Source of the DNA: Streptomyces formicae
GTDB taxonomy: Bacteria; Actinomycetota; Actinomycetes; Streptomycetales; Streptomycetaceae
Reading direction: 5' to 3'
Length of the DNA: 64,000 nucleotides
NCBI RefSeq assembly: GCF_022647665.1
Contig: NZ_CP071872.1
Location: 4,526,001-4,590,000, forward strand
A program made the translations under genes and the position numbers. The notes under the pieces were generated by a model, which did not search any database, was not told where the DNA came from, and saw nothing but the letters and a program-made list of their open reading frames with translations. Positions 52,431-62,468 of this stretch are shown one piece after another. The stretch's first letter is position 1. Every line of letters starts with the position of its first letter.

Positions 52431-55400
52431 TCACGCCGGGCCGAAGCGGCCCAGGCGCAGGGCGACCGTGCCGGTGGTGCCGTCCTCGACGCGGACGGCG
52501 GGCCGGTAGTAGTCGCCGCCACCGTAGCCGAAGTCCGGGTAGTTCCAGTGCGTGTCGACGCACAGCGAGCGGGACGGGGCCGGGGCGGGGAGCACATGGA
52601 AGGCGTCGACCAGAGGCAGGATGTTGGACGAGGCCGGGTTCTTCCGGCCCGTGATCACCAGCTTGATGGTGTGGCGGCCTTCGGGCAGCCCGGTTCTGCG
52701 GTAGATCACCTGCTGGTACTGCTTGACCGGCGCGTACTGGTCGACGGTGGCGTCCGGCTCGCCGTCGATCAGCACGTCGATCAGGCCGAGGTTGGGGCCA
52801 GGGCCGCCGATCCACTCGATGCCGGTGCCGGTGAAGGAGAACTCGCACCAGTCGCCCGCGGTGAAGGTGAACGACTCCGTGTCGGCGTGGTCGTTGTGCG
52901 TCCAGTCCTCGCCTCGGGCGTGGCTCCACTCGCCGTGGTAGGCGATCGCCGGGTCGCTGTCGTCGATCCAGCGCGGCGGGGTGAGGTCGGTGCGGGCCGC
53001 TACGGCGCCGTCCGACTCCACCCGCACACCGGCGCCGTCGGGACGGGTGAGCGCGTAGCGGTGGACGCCTGAGCGCAGTGCGCGGAAGTCGTTGCTGTCC
53101 CGGCCGGGGTCGTCCTTGCCGTAGAGGAAGGGGGTGTGGGTGTCCTCGGACCAGGGCCACTGCGGGCGGGCGCGGTAGGAGTACGCCGGGTGGTCCGGCC
53201 GGGCCACGGCGCTTCCGGCCGGGCGGCCGATGTGGTCCTCCGGGTAGACCGACCACAGACTGCCGGTCCGCCAGGCGAGTCGGTCCATGTCGTCGGGGAC
53301 GAGGAAGCGGACGCCGAGCTCCTGGTAGCCGGCCTCGGGCTGGTCGGGGAGTGCCGTGGCGACGGTGTACGAGGTGGTGAGCAGCCCGGTGCCGTCGACG
53401 GCGACCGCGAAGGTGACGGGGGTGTCTCCGTGGCTGCCGGTGACGGTGACGGTCGCGGTGTGCTCGTCCGTGGGCTCGCAGCGGATCGACCCGAACCGCC
53501 AGGACGGGAGATAGCCGCCGCGCAGGTGCAGGGCGGGGCCGCCGGTGAGGACCACGGCGTCACCGTGACGGGCATCGGTGATCTGGCCGGTGGCCTTGGA
53601 GAAGGCGACGGAGAACGAGGGGCCGCTGAGGGTGATGACGTCGTCGGTCTCCTCGACGGCCGGCGCCTCACCGGCCGGGCGGGGCGCGGCCGGTGGGGAG
53701 ACCGGCCCGACGGGCAGCGCGTACACGTCCACCGTGCGGTGGTCCCCGTCGAGAAACTCCAGCTCCAGCACCTCCCCTTCGCGCCAGCCGCGGTGCGGGA
53801 CGGTGAGGGTGCCGGACTCGCCGGGGGCGAGGGAGGGGCCGGGCATGACGCCCCCGGCGTCGCCGGCGCGCCAGCGGACGGTGAGCTCTGCCAGGTCGGT
53901 GAAGTCGTACCAGTTGGCGATCGGGACCGCGAGCGGGGTGCGTGGCTTCTGCCCGGTGAGCGGGCGGTCCGGGACGCGGACGGGCGAGTACGCCTTCTTG
54001 GCCAGCCAGTGTTCGGGTTTCGGGCGGCGCCACACGTCGAGCAGGCCCCACTCGGCGGTGCCGCCGGGGGCCTCAGGCAGCAGGAAGACCTCGTCGACGC
54101 CGCACCAGACGGCGCCCCCGACGACGCCCTCGGTGTCATGGCACTTGGGCCAGAAGCGGGAGATGGTCTCACCCCAGAAGTTGCGCACGCCGGGGTCGTT
54201 CCTCAGGTCGTCCAGGTTGTAGGCGGCGAGGTGGGCGTACTCGTCGTAGAGGGACGGCTTGGCGGTCTCGCCGCCCAGCTCGCCCTTCACGTCGGGGTAG
54301 TGGGCGGTGAAGACGTCGTACCGGGCACCGGTGGTGTACGTCTCCGCGTGGCTGTAGACCACGGGCCGGGTGGGGTCGACGGCCTTCAGGAAGTCCCACT
54401 GCGCCTGGGGGTTGGCGCCCCAGCCGATGTTCTCGTTGGCCGTGGACCAGATGATCACGCACGGGTGGTTGCGGTCCCGCTCGACCATCTCCGAGAGCTG
54501 GCCGAGCCAGTCCTCCCTCGCCGCAGGGTCGTCGAGGGAGTTGTCGTGGCCCTGCTGGTTGACCCAGCAGACCGCGGTCTCCTCCTCGACGTACATCCCG
54601 TACCGGTCGCACGCCTCCAGCAGTGCCTCGGTGGGCGGGTAGTGCGAGGTGCGCAGGAAGTTGATGTTGGCGGCCTTGAAGAGCTTGACGTCCTGTTCGT
54701 CCCAGTGGCCGGTGGCACCACGGCCCATGGTCGGGCTCACCGAGTGGTGCGCGACGCCGCGCAGCTTCACCGGGCGCCCGTTGACCAGCAGCCGGCTGCC
54801 GTCGACCTGGATCTGGCGGAAGCCGATCCGGCGCACGGTCCGGCTCTCGTCCGCGCCCTGCCCTGTGGTCACTTCGAGGGTGTACCGGTGCGGATGTTCG
54901 GCATCCCACTTCAGCGGCGCGTGCACGTCGAGGTCGAGCCGCTCCGGCCCGTCGAGGGTGGCCGAGCGCCGCAGCACCTCGCGGCCGTCCGGGGCGCGCA
55001 GCCGTAGACGTACCGGAAGGGGGCCGGCGCCGGCCGGAACGAGGTCCAGGCCGAGCACCGCGTCGCGAAGCCGCTCGTCGAAGGCGGTCGAGACGTGCAG
55101 GGACGCGAGGTGGCCGACGGGCACGGCCGCGAGTCGCACGTCACCCAGGATGCCGCCCATCCGGTGGCGGGCGTAGTAGCTGCCGTAGGACAGGTCCTGC
55201 CAGCGGTCGGTGACGCCGACGGTCAGCCATGCCTGCTCACCGGGCCGGACCAGGTCGGTGACGTCCGCTTCCCAGCTCGTGAACCCGCCCCGGTGGGCGC
55301 GGACGAAGACGCCGTCGACCCAGACCCGGGCGTCGCTGTAGACCGCGTCGAAGCGAAGGATCACGCGGTGCCCGGCGAAGTCGGCAGGCACCGTGATCCG

Positions 55401-55778
55401 CGTCCGGTACGCGAACTCCTCGTCCCCGGGTACCTCCACGCCCTGCATCGCGGGCTCGCCGGGCACCCGCACCGTCCGCCACCCCGCGGGGTCGGCCTCG
55501 TTCCTCCAGAACCCCTCCGGCGGCTCGGTGGCGATGGACCAGTCGCCGTCGAGGCCGATCACGGGGCGCCGCACGCCCGCGACGGAGTCGGGCAACGGGG
55601 TGAGCGTGACGGCGGGCCACTCGGCGCCGGCCAGTGCCGACGCCGTGGCCACGGTGCGTCCGGGGACTCCCAGGCCGGCCGCCACGGCCCCTGCGGCTCC
55701 GACGGCGCTCGCCCGGAGGAACGTACGCCTGCACGTGACACCTAGCGGAAATTGATCCGAGGAATTAGCAGGAATCAC
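52431..55778 (-). CDS. GH2-family beta-glycosidase with C-terminal carbohydrate-binding-like domain, secreted
   Basis: A 1115-residue GH2 enzyme (beta-galactosidase or beta-glucuronidase class). A Tat-like leader (CRRTFLRASAVGAAGAVAAG) precedes the jelly-roll domain (about 70-235, with VRVPGEPAMQGVEVPGDEEF), an Ig-like domain, and the barrel (about 345-650). The acid/base Glu is in IIWSTANENIGWG, the nucleophile Glu in KPSLYDEYAHLAAYN. Further Ig-like domains and a beta-galactosidase small-chain-like domain follow (about 720-950, SWRFGSIRCEPTDEHTATVT). The last 150 residues (FTFTAGDWCEFSFTGTGIEW, YQQVIYRRTGLPEGRHTIKL) form a separate ligand-binding-like sandwich. GTG 55778 has AGGGGA 7 bp ahead. 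The PL8 gene follows on the same strand. Confidence 0.9.
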   Translation of the reverse strand: MIPANSSDQFPLGVTCRRTFLRASAVGAAGAVAAGLGVPGRTVATASALAGAEWPAVTLTPLPDSVAGVRRPVIGLDGDWSIATEPPEGFWRNEADPAGWRTVRVPGEPAMQGVEVPGDEEFAYRTRITVPADFAGHRVILRFDAVYSDARVWVDGVFVRAHRGGFTSWEADVTDLVRPGEQAWLTVGVTDRWQDLSYGSYYARHRMGGILGDVRLAAVPVGHLASLHVSTAFDERLRDAVLGLDLVPAGAGPLPVRLRLRAPDGREVLRRSATLDGPERLDLDVHAPLKWDAEHPHRYTLEVTTGQGADESRTVRRIGFRQIQVDGSRLLVNGRPVKLRGVAHHSVSPTMGRGATGHWDEQDVKLFKAANINFLRTSHYPPTEALLEACDRYGMYVEEETAVCWVNQQGHDNSLDDPAAREDWLGQLSEMVERDRNHPCVIIWSTANENIGWGANPQAQWDFLKAVDPTRPVVYSHAETYTTGARYDVFTAHYPDVKGELGGETAKPSLYDEYAHLAAYNLDDLRNDPGVRNFWGETISRFWPKCHDTEGVVGGAVWCGVDEVFLLPEAPGGTAEWGLLDVWRRPKPEHWLAKKAYSPVRVPDRPLTGQKPRTPLAVPIANWYDFTDLAELTVRWRAGDAGGVMPGPSLAPGESGTLTVPHRGWREGEVLELEFLDGDHRTVDVYALPVGPVSPPAAPRPAGEAPAVEETDDVITLSGPSFSVAFSKATGQITDARHGDAVVLTGGPALHLRGGYLPSWRFGSIRCEPTDEHTATVTVTGSHGDTPVTFAVAVDGTGLLTTSYTVATALPDQPEAGYQELGVRFLVPDDMDRLAWRTGSLWSVYPEDHIGRPAGSAVARPDHPAYSYRARPQWPWSEDTHTPFLYGKDDPGRDSNDFRALRSGVHRYALTRPDGAGVRVESDGAVAARTDLTPPRWIDDSDPAIAYHGEWSHARGEDWTHNDHADTESFTFTAGDWCEFSFTGTGIEWIGGPGPNLGLIDVLIDGEPDATVDQYAPVKQYQQVIYRRTGLPEGRHTIKLVITGRKNPASSNILPLVDAFHVLPAPAPSRSLCVDTHWNYPDFGYGGGDYYRPAVRVEDGTTGTVALRLGRFGPA

Positions 55779-55989
55779 AGAATATCCCCTCTATTTTCGT
55801 CTGGATCTTCGGACTGGACGGACGATTCCTCCGATCATTCCCTATGGGGCTTGAGGTATGGAAGCCCCTGGTGGCCAGGGTGGTCGCCCGCCCCCGGCTG
55901 CGTGCCGTCGCCGGCGCCCGCCCCAAAAGTGGTGCTATGGGGCGACCGATGCCGCGAAGGCCGCGGCGATGATCAGCGGAGGTGCCCCC

Positions 55990-57528
55990 ATGGCCGCCAC
56001 ACCACCCTTCAAGGCCGGGGAGAGAAGCCGGCCCACCGGTCTGTTCCGCACCAAGTCCGTCGAGCAGTCCATCAGGGACACCCAGGAGCCCGAGCACGCG
56101 CTCCGCAAGGAGCTGACCGCCATGGACCTGGTGGTCTACGGGGTCGGGGTCATCGTCGGCACCGGCATCTTCGTGATCACGGGAACGGTCGCCAGGAGCT
56201 ACGCCGGGCCCGCGGTCGCACTCTCCTTCGTCATCGCGGCCGTCGTGTGTGCCCTCGCGGCGCTGTGCTACGCGGAATTCGCCTCGACCGTGCCCGTCGC
56301 CGGGTCGGCGTACACCTTCTCCTACGCCTCCCTCGGCGAGATCGTCGCCTGGATCATCGGCTGGGACCTGATCCTCGAGTTCATGCTGGCCACCGCCCTG
56401 GTCGCGGGTGGCTGGTCGCAGTACGTCGTGAGCCTGCTGGACAACGCCGACGTCCACCTGCCCGGCGCCATCTCGGGTGCGGGTCCGGGATTCTCCTTCG
56501 ACCTGCCGGGCGCGCTGCTCGTCCTGGTGCTGACGGGCGTGGTGGTGACGGGGGCGAAGCTCTCGGCCCGGGTCACCGGCGTCATCGTGGCGATCAAGGT
56601 GGCGGTGGTGCTGCTGGTCATCTTCGCCGGTCTGTTCTTCGTCAAGGCGGCCAACTACTCGCCCTTCGTGCCCGAGGCGGTGCCCAGCCCACCCGGCGAG
56701 TCCGCCATCCATGCGCCGCTCGTGCAACTGCTGTTCGGTTACGAACCCGCCAAGTTCGGCGTGATGGGCATCTTCTCCGCGGCCGCCATCGTCTTCGTGG
56801 CCTTCATCGGCTTCGACATCGTGGCCACTGCGGCCGAGGAGACGCGACGGCCGCAGCGCGACATGCCACGCGGCATCCTCGGCTCGCTGCTGGTCGTCAC
56901 GGTGCTGTACGTGGCGGTGGCCCTGGTGGTCACCGGTATGCAGAAATACTCCCGGCTGGTCGAAGCAGCGCCGCTGGCGGAGGCGTTCAAGTCCGTCGGG
57001 CATCCGTTCTTCGCCGGGGTGATCAGCTTCGGCGCGGTGGTGGGCATGGTCTCGGTGGTGCTGGTACTGCTCATCGGCCAGAGCCGGGTGCTCTTCGCGA
57101 TGAGCAGGGACGGACTCGTGCCACGAGGCTTCTCGCACGTGCACCCGAAGTGGGGCACGCCGGCCCGCACCACCGTGCTGACGGGTGTCCTCGTCGCGAT
57201 CATCACCGGCTTCACCACCGTCAACGAGATCGCCGAGATGGTGAACATCGGCACGCTGTTCGCGTTCGTCGTGGTGGCGATCGGCGTGATCGTGCTGCGC
57301 AGGACGCGGCCCGACATCCACCGTGCCTTCCGCACCCCCTGGGTCCCCGCCCTTCCGGTGCTGTCCGCCCTCGTCTCGTTCTGGCTCATGCTCAACCTGA
57401 GCCTGGAGACGTGGATCCGCTTCGTGATCTGGATGGCGGTCGGCTTCCTGATCTACTTCGCCTACGGCCGCAGCCACAGCCGCCTCGGCCAGGGGATCCG
57501 GACGCCACCCGCCTCGCTCGCGCCCTGA
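55990..57528 (+). CDS. Cationic amino acid transporter (APC superfamily)
   Basis: About 512 residues, 12-14 membrane helices. The opening RTKSVEQSIRDTQEPEHALR followed by DLVVYGVGVIVGTGIFVITG is characteristic of the CAT (TC 2.A.3.3) group, whose first helix has the GxGxxIGTGIF substrate site. SAYTFSYASLGEIVAWIIGW and FIGFDIVATAAEETRRPQRD are further family marks. It probably imports an amino acid such as arginine or lysine in exchange or with protons. I start at ATG 55990 (MAATPPFKAG), with AGCGGAGGTG 6 bp ahead; longer frames start in low-complexity sequence. It is divergent from the GH2 gene, with no evident functional link. Confidence 0.92.
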   Translation: MAATPPFKAGERSRPTGLFRTKSVEQSIRDTQEPEHALRKELTAMDLVVYGVGVIVGTGIFVITGTVARSYAGPAVALSFVIAAVVCALAALCYAEFASTVPVAGSAYTFSYASLGEIVAWIIGWDLILEFMLATALVAGGWSQYVVSLLDNADVHLPGAISGAGPGFSFDLPGALLVLVLTGVVVTGAKLSARVTGVIVAIKVAVVLLVIFAGLFFVKAANYSPFVPEAVPSPPGESAIHAPLVQLLFGYEPAKFGVMGIFSAAAIVFVAFIGFDIVATAAEETRRPQRDMPRGILGSLLVVTVLYVAVALVVTGMQKYSRLVEAAPLAEAFKSVGHPFFAGVISFGAVVGMVSVVLVLLIGQSRVLFAMSRDGLVPRGFSHVHPKWGTPARTTVLTGVLVAIITGFTTVNEIAEMVNIGTLFAFVVVAIGVIVLRRTRPDIHRAFRTPWVPALPVLSALVSFWLMLNLSLETWIRFVIWMAVGFLIYFAYGRSHSRLGQGIRTPPASLAP

Positions 57529-57555
57529 ACCGGCCGGCGTGCCACGTGCCTGAGT

Positions 57556-58533
57556 TCAGGCGACCCTGGCTGCACGCCATGTCTCGTCGTCGGCAGCGAG
57601 CAGCGCGGCGAGAACGGCGGGGGCGGGCAGGGGTCCGTGGTCGGCGGCGACCCGCAGGGCCGAGGCCGCGCTCAGATGCCCGAGACGCAGGGCCTGCTCC
57701 ACGGACCGGCCGCTCAGCAGGCCGCTGAGGAACCCGGCGGCGAAGGCGTCGCCGGCGCCCACCGGTTCGGTCACGCGGACGGTGAGGGCGGGTACGGAGT
57801 GGGCGTCCGGGCCGACGAAGGCCGTGGCGGCGCGGGCCCCGTCCTTGACGACGAGGACGTGGGGGCCCGGGAGCAGCTCGCGGACCGACCGGGCATCGGT
57901 GAGCCCCTCCCCCCACAGGGCCTGGGCCTCGTCGAGGCCGACGAGGACGATGTCGGCCCGGTCGGCGAGCGGCCGCAGGACGCCGGCCGCGCTGCGGCCG
58001 GTCCACAGGGCGGGGCGGTGGTTGACGTCGAAACTGACGGGACAGGGGCGGTCGGGGCGCAGCGCCCGCTCGACGAGGGCGTGGCAGCCGGGCGACAGGG
58101 CGGGGGTGATGCCGCTGAGGTGGAGCAGCGCGGCGTCCGCCACCGCGGGGTCGTCGAGGATTTCGGGGGTGAGTGCGGAGGCGGCGGATCCTCGGCGGTG
58201 GTAGTGGACGCGGGTGCCGTCCTCGCCCGGGTCCTTGAGGAGCAGTCCGGTGGGCCGGTCCGGGTCGGTGCGGACGCCGCTGACGTCCACACCGCCCTCG
58301 GCGACGCGCTCGCGGACGCGCCGGCCGAAGGGGTCGTCGCCGACCGCGGAGACCCAGCGGGCGGGGATGCCGTGGTCGGCGAGCTAGAGGGCGACGTTCG
58401 ACTCGGCGCCCGCGATGCCGACGCGCAGCAGGTCGGCGTCGTCCAGCGGCCCGAGGGGGTCTGGCGCGAGGGCGGCCATGGTCTCGCCGACGCAGACCAC
58501 GGGGCCGGGGCGCAGCGGCCGGAGGGCGCTCAT
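57556..58533 (-). pseudogene. kdgK: 2-keto-3-deoxygluconate kinase-type PfkB sugar kinase with an in-frame stop
   Basis: A ribokinase-family gene of about 325 codons. The start ATG 58533 has GAGGAC ahead and encodes GPVVCVGETMAALAPDPLGP, the usual KDG-kinase opening. After GIAGAESNVAL a TAG codon interrupts the frame (58384-58386). Translation would then continue in the same frame with LADHGIPARWVSAVGDDPFG, VDVSGVRTDPDRPTG, FDVNHRPALW and the catalytic VTEPVGAGDAFAAGFLSGLL. Nothing else is wrong with the gene, so the stop is either a recent nonsense change or a base error. KDG kinase phosphorylates the product of uronate breakdown, fitting the polysaccharide lyases nearby. Confidence 0.85.
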
Positions 58534-58687
58534 GGGGGACGTCCTCACGGTGTGCCGACAGGGCGGTACGGCGCGGCCGGCGCCCCGGGGACGTCCACGC
58601 GGCACGAGAACACGGCGCCGTCGAGCGCGCCCGGATCGGGCAGTCCAACTGCTGTACGACGCCGCAGCCTGCGGCGACCAGATCCTG

Positions 58688-59068
58688 GTGACCTGGCGGC
58701 CCGCGCTCACCGAGGCCGAGCTGCTCGCGAACGACGCACAGCAGTTCGCGTCCCTGGGCTGGGGGAACTGGGACATGCTGTCCGGCGCGGTCAGGTGGTC
58801 GGACGGGCTCCATCGGATCTTCCGTGCCGACCCGGACATGCCGTGGTCGCTGGAATACCTGTGCGACGCGCTGCTGCCCGAGGACGTCAGCCGGTTCGCG
58901 GAGTTCATCATCGCGATCCTCGCAGGGGACGAACTTGCGTGGACCCGCGTCCGGTTCGTCGTACGAGGCGAGATCCGCACGCTCGACCTCCTGGGGCGCC
59001 CGCTTGCCGCGACCGACGGACGCCCCTGGGCGGTGCACCTCGTCGCCCGTGATCTCACCCCCATTTGA
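58688..59068 (+). pseudogene. PAS-like domain fragment
   Basis: An open frame of about 126 residues from GTG 58688. FASLGWGNWDMLSGAVRWSD and GLHRIFRADPDMPWSLEYLC are like the opening of PAS_3-type folds found at the front of large sensor or SpoIIE phosphatases, and the rest (RFVVRGEIRTLDLLGRPLAA) completes one PAS fold. Nothing follows it, and no effector domain is encoded. Coding sense continues a little upstream (LLYDAAACGDQILVTW) without a start. It is most likely a remnant of a larger sensor gene, though a one-domain protein cannot be excluded. It is divergent from the broken kdgK gene. Confidence 0.5.
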
Positions 59069-59188
59069 CGTCCCCGATCGTTGATGAGGCCGTCGGGCCG
59101 GGACGGTCGCCGCCGACAGGCCGGGACGGACGGTCGCTGCCGTCCCAGCCCGGTTCCGACCGGCGGGCAGTCCTGCAGGGGGCGGTTG

Positions 59189-59647
59189 TCATCCTGGGGT
59201 GACCCGGCCGCGCCAGGAACCCGATTCGCCGCCCCGCTCCTCGATGAACTCCTTGAAGCGCCGCATGTCGCCCCTGACCCTGCGGTCGATCGTTCCCGTC
59301 ATCGCCGCTGTCTTCTCCGCAAGGCCGACCGCCTCCACGTCCATCACGAGCTCCACACGCGTGTGCGTGGCGTCCAAGGGCCGGAACCTGACCATTCCCA
59401 TCTGATTCGTGTCGCCGCCGGTCGTACGCCAGGCGATCCTTTCGTCCGGGAGTTGGTCGACGATTTCGGTGTCGAACTCCCTGCGCACACCACCGATCTT
59501 GGTCGTCCAGTGGTTGTGCACGTCGTCGATCTGCCTGACCTCCTCGACCCCCTCCATGAACCTGGGGAACTCCTCGAACTGCGTCCACTGGTTGTAGGCA
59601 GTCCGCACGGGCACATCCACGTCCACTGATTCCTTCACCGTGCTCAT
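59189..59647 (-). CDS. SRPBCC (polyketide cyclase/START-like) family protein
   Basis: About 152 residues. SVDVDVPVRTAYNQWTQFEE and FPRFMEGVEEVRQIDDVHNH form the first strands and helices of the helix-grip fold. ELVMDVEAVGLAEKTAAMTG and the long C-terminal helix RRVRGDMRRFKEFIEERGGE complete it. The family binds lipids or aromatic ligands in a cavity; this subgroup is common in Streptomyces and has no assigned substrate. GGAGG lies about 9 bp before the ATG. A GGGTAC lies upstream on the minus strand (about 59696-59701) but without a fitting -35. Confidence 0.85.
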   Translation of the reverse strand: MSTVKESVDVDVPVRTAYNQWTQFEEFPRFMEGVEEVRQIDDVHNHWTTKIGGVRREFDTEIVDQLPDERIAWRTTGGDTNQMGMVRFRPLDATHTRVELVMDVEAVGLAEKTAAMTGTIDRRVRGDMRRFKEFIEERGGESGSWRGRVTPG

Positions 59648-59776
59648 CTCCGCTGCCTCCTTCTTGTACGGGGAATTCCCGCGGTGCAGAGGGGCGGGTA
59701 CCCGCGATGGACAAAAGTACGGTTCCCAGGGGCGATCGGCTTCGGCCGGCGGGCGGAAGCAGCTGCCGGCGACCCG

Positions 59777-60337
59777 TCACCGACCGTCCTGGCGCGGCGG
59801 CCGCAGATGGTCACGGAGCAGTTCCAGCGCCGTGACGACCGCTCTCTCCTGGATCGCCTTCCGGCCCCGGCCACTGCCGGTGTGCGGCGCCTCCACGACG
59901 GTCCCCTGCGGACCGCACACGGCGACGAACAGCGTCCCGATCCGCCGGCCGTCCTGGGTGTCCGGGCCGGCCACGCCGGTCGTCGCGACCCCGTACGAGG
60001 CGTCCATCAGCCGTCGTACGCCCTCGGCCATCTGTCCGGCGACCTCCCCGTGAACGGCGCCCTCCTCCGTCAGCAGCCGCTGGTCGACACCCAGCACCAT
60101 CGCCTTGACCTCGGTGGCGTACGCGATCACACCACCGCGGAAGGTCCGGGACGCCCCGGGCGCCTCGGCCAGTACGGCACCGAGCCGGCCTGCGGTGAGC
60201 GACTCGGCGACAGCCACGGTGTGCCCGGCCGCGGCCAGGGCCCCGTTCAGCTGGCGGGCGAGGTCCTCGGCCCGGTCGAGCCCTTTCCGCCATGGTGGAT
60301 CACCGGCCGTGTCCCGCGGATTCCTGTTCACATGCAC
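59777..60337 (-). CDS. CinA-family nicotinamide-nucleotide amidase-like protein
   Basis: About 186 residues, covering only the C-terminal CinA domain (PncC type). AAAGHTVAVAESLTAGRLGA has the catalytic Ser-Lys class site (VAESLTAG), then FRGGVIAYATEVKAMVLGVD, and YGVATTGVAGPDTQDGRRIG with TLFVAVCGP. Such proteins deamidate nicotinamide mononucleotide to recycle NAD. The frame opens with GTG 60337; GTG 60331 is also possible, and neither has a good ribosome site. The gene lies between other small stress-type genes. Confidence 0.9.
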   Translation of the reverse strand: MHVNRNPRDTAGDPPWRKGLDRAEDLARQLNGALAAAGHTVAVAESLTAGRLGAVLAEAPGASRTFRGGVIAYATEVKAMVLGVDQRLLTEEGAVHGEVAGQMAEGVRRLMDASYGVATTGVAGPDTQDGRRIGTLFVAVCGPQGTVVEAPHTGSGRGRKAIQERAVVTALELLRDHLRPPRQDGR

Positions 60338-60472
60338 ATGGTGCGTGCAATGCGCCGGACCACGTCTGCCGAGCTCCCGGCCCTTCCGCCCGGCGCAACC
60401 GCGGTAGCCGTTTGGAGCAGGGCAAAACGGAAAGACGCGTGAGTGGGAATCTCCTCGTCCCAGGAGGTCGAC

Positions 60473-60628
60473 GTGATTATTCTCGGAGTCATTCTGCTCA
60501 TCATCGGCGTGGTGGCCAACCTAGGAATCCTGTGGACCATCGGGATCATCCTGATTGCGGTCGGCGCGCTCATGTGGGTCCTCGGAATGCTGGGCCACGC
60601 GGTCGGTGGCCGACGTCACTACTATTGA
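60473..60628 (+). CDS. DUF6131-type small membrane protein
   Basis: A 51-residue protein with two membrane helices (IILGVILLIIGVVANLGILW and TIGIILIAVGALMWVLGMLG) joined by a tight turn and a short basic tail (GGRRHYY). The start GTG 60473 has AGGAGG 6 bp ahead; a longer frame from 60443 lacks one. Function is unknown. Short proteins of this type are widespread in Streptomyces and often stress-linked. Confidence 0.82.
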   Translation: MIILGVILLIIGVVANLGILWTIGIILIAVGALMWVLGMLGHAVGGRRHYY

Positions 60629-60652
60629 GCGGGTCGGCCCATCTCTCGCTCC

Positions 60653-60754
60653 ATGAACGAGTCCGCGCTCGTTCCGCTGAAGGGCAGCCTGGACGTGATG
60701 AACACGCTCGACCGGGTCCGCGACCTCGTCGGGGTCCGCTACCCCGGCGAGTGA
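60653..60754 (+). pseudogene. 33-codon coding remnant
   Basis: The frame ATG 60653 to TGA 60754 encodes a peptide starting MNESALVPLKGSLDVMNTLD and ending VRDLVGVRYPGE. It reads like the natural C-terminus of a longer protein and has Streptomyces third-position GC, but the rest of that protein is absent. I do not recognise the parent. No ribosome site precedes the ATG. Confidence 0.3.
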
Positions 60755-60770
60755 GCACGCGGCAGTACGG

Positions 60771-60817
60771 CCGGGGGGCCGGCGAGCCGGATGACACCCC
60801 GCTCGCCGGCCCCCCGG
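60771..60817. terminator. 17-bp hairpin after the GH1 gene
   Basis: The arms 60771-60787 and 60801-60817 (CCGGGGGGCCGGCGAGC and its complement) pair perfectly with a 13-base loop. It lies 14 bp beyond the stop of the beta-glucosidase gene. Confidence 0.8.
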
Positions 60818-60830
60818 ACGCCCTTGCCAC

Positions 60831-62336
<1,506 letters not shown>

Positions 62337-62410
62337 GAGGGGTCCTTCCAAAAGTGCTGTGAGCAAGGACAGGGAGACGGGGAGACAGGGCGAAGGGGCC
62401 GGGACGGGCC

Positions 62411-62468
62411 CCGGGGCTGTGGTTCGGATCAGGCCGGAGCCCGGCAAGATCCGAACGACAGGCCCTAG
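62411..62468. mobile_element. Short deletion derivative (58 bp) of the element at 49447
   Basis: Read on the minus strand it starts with CTAGGGCCTGTCGTTCGGAT, continues like the left end of the 49447 element as far as TTGCCGGGCTC, then jumps to that element's right end (CGGCCTGATCCGAACCACAG). The outermost bases of that right end have drifted. The arms pair over most of their length, so the transcript between the permease and beta-glucosidase genes would form a strong stem-loop. The left end supplies the TAG stop of the permease gene. Confidence 0.7.

Noticed and set aside
59690..59720. SigB-like promoter for the SRPBCC gene from a GGGTAC match
   Set aside because: No GNNT lies 14-16 bases ahead of it.
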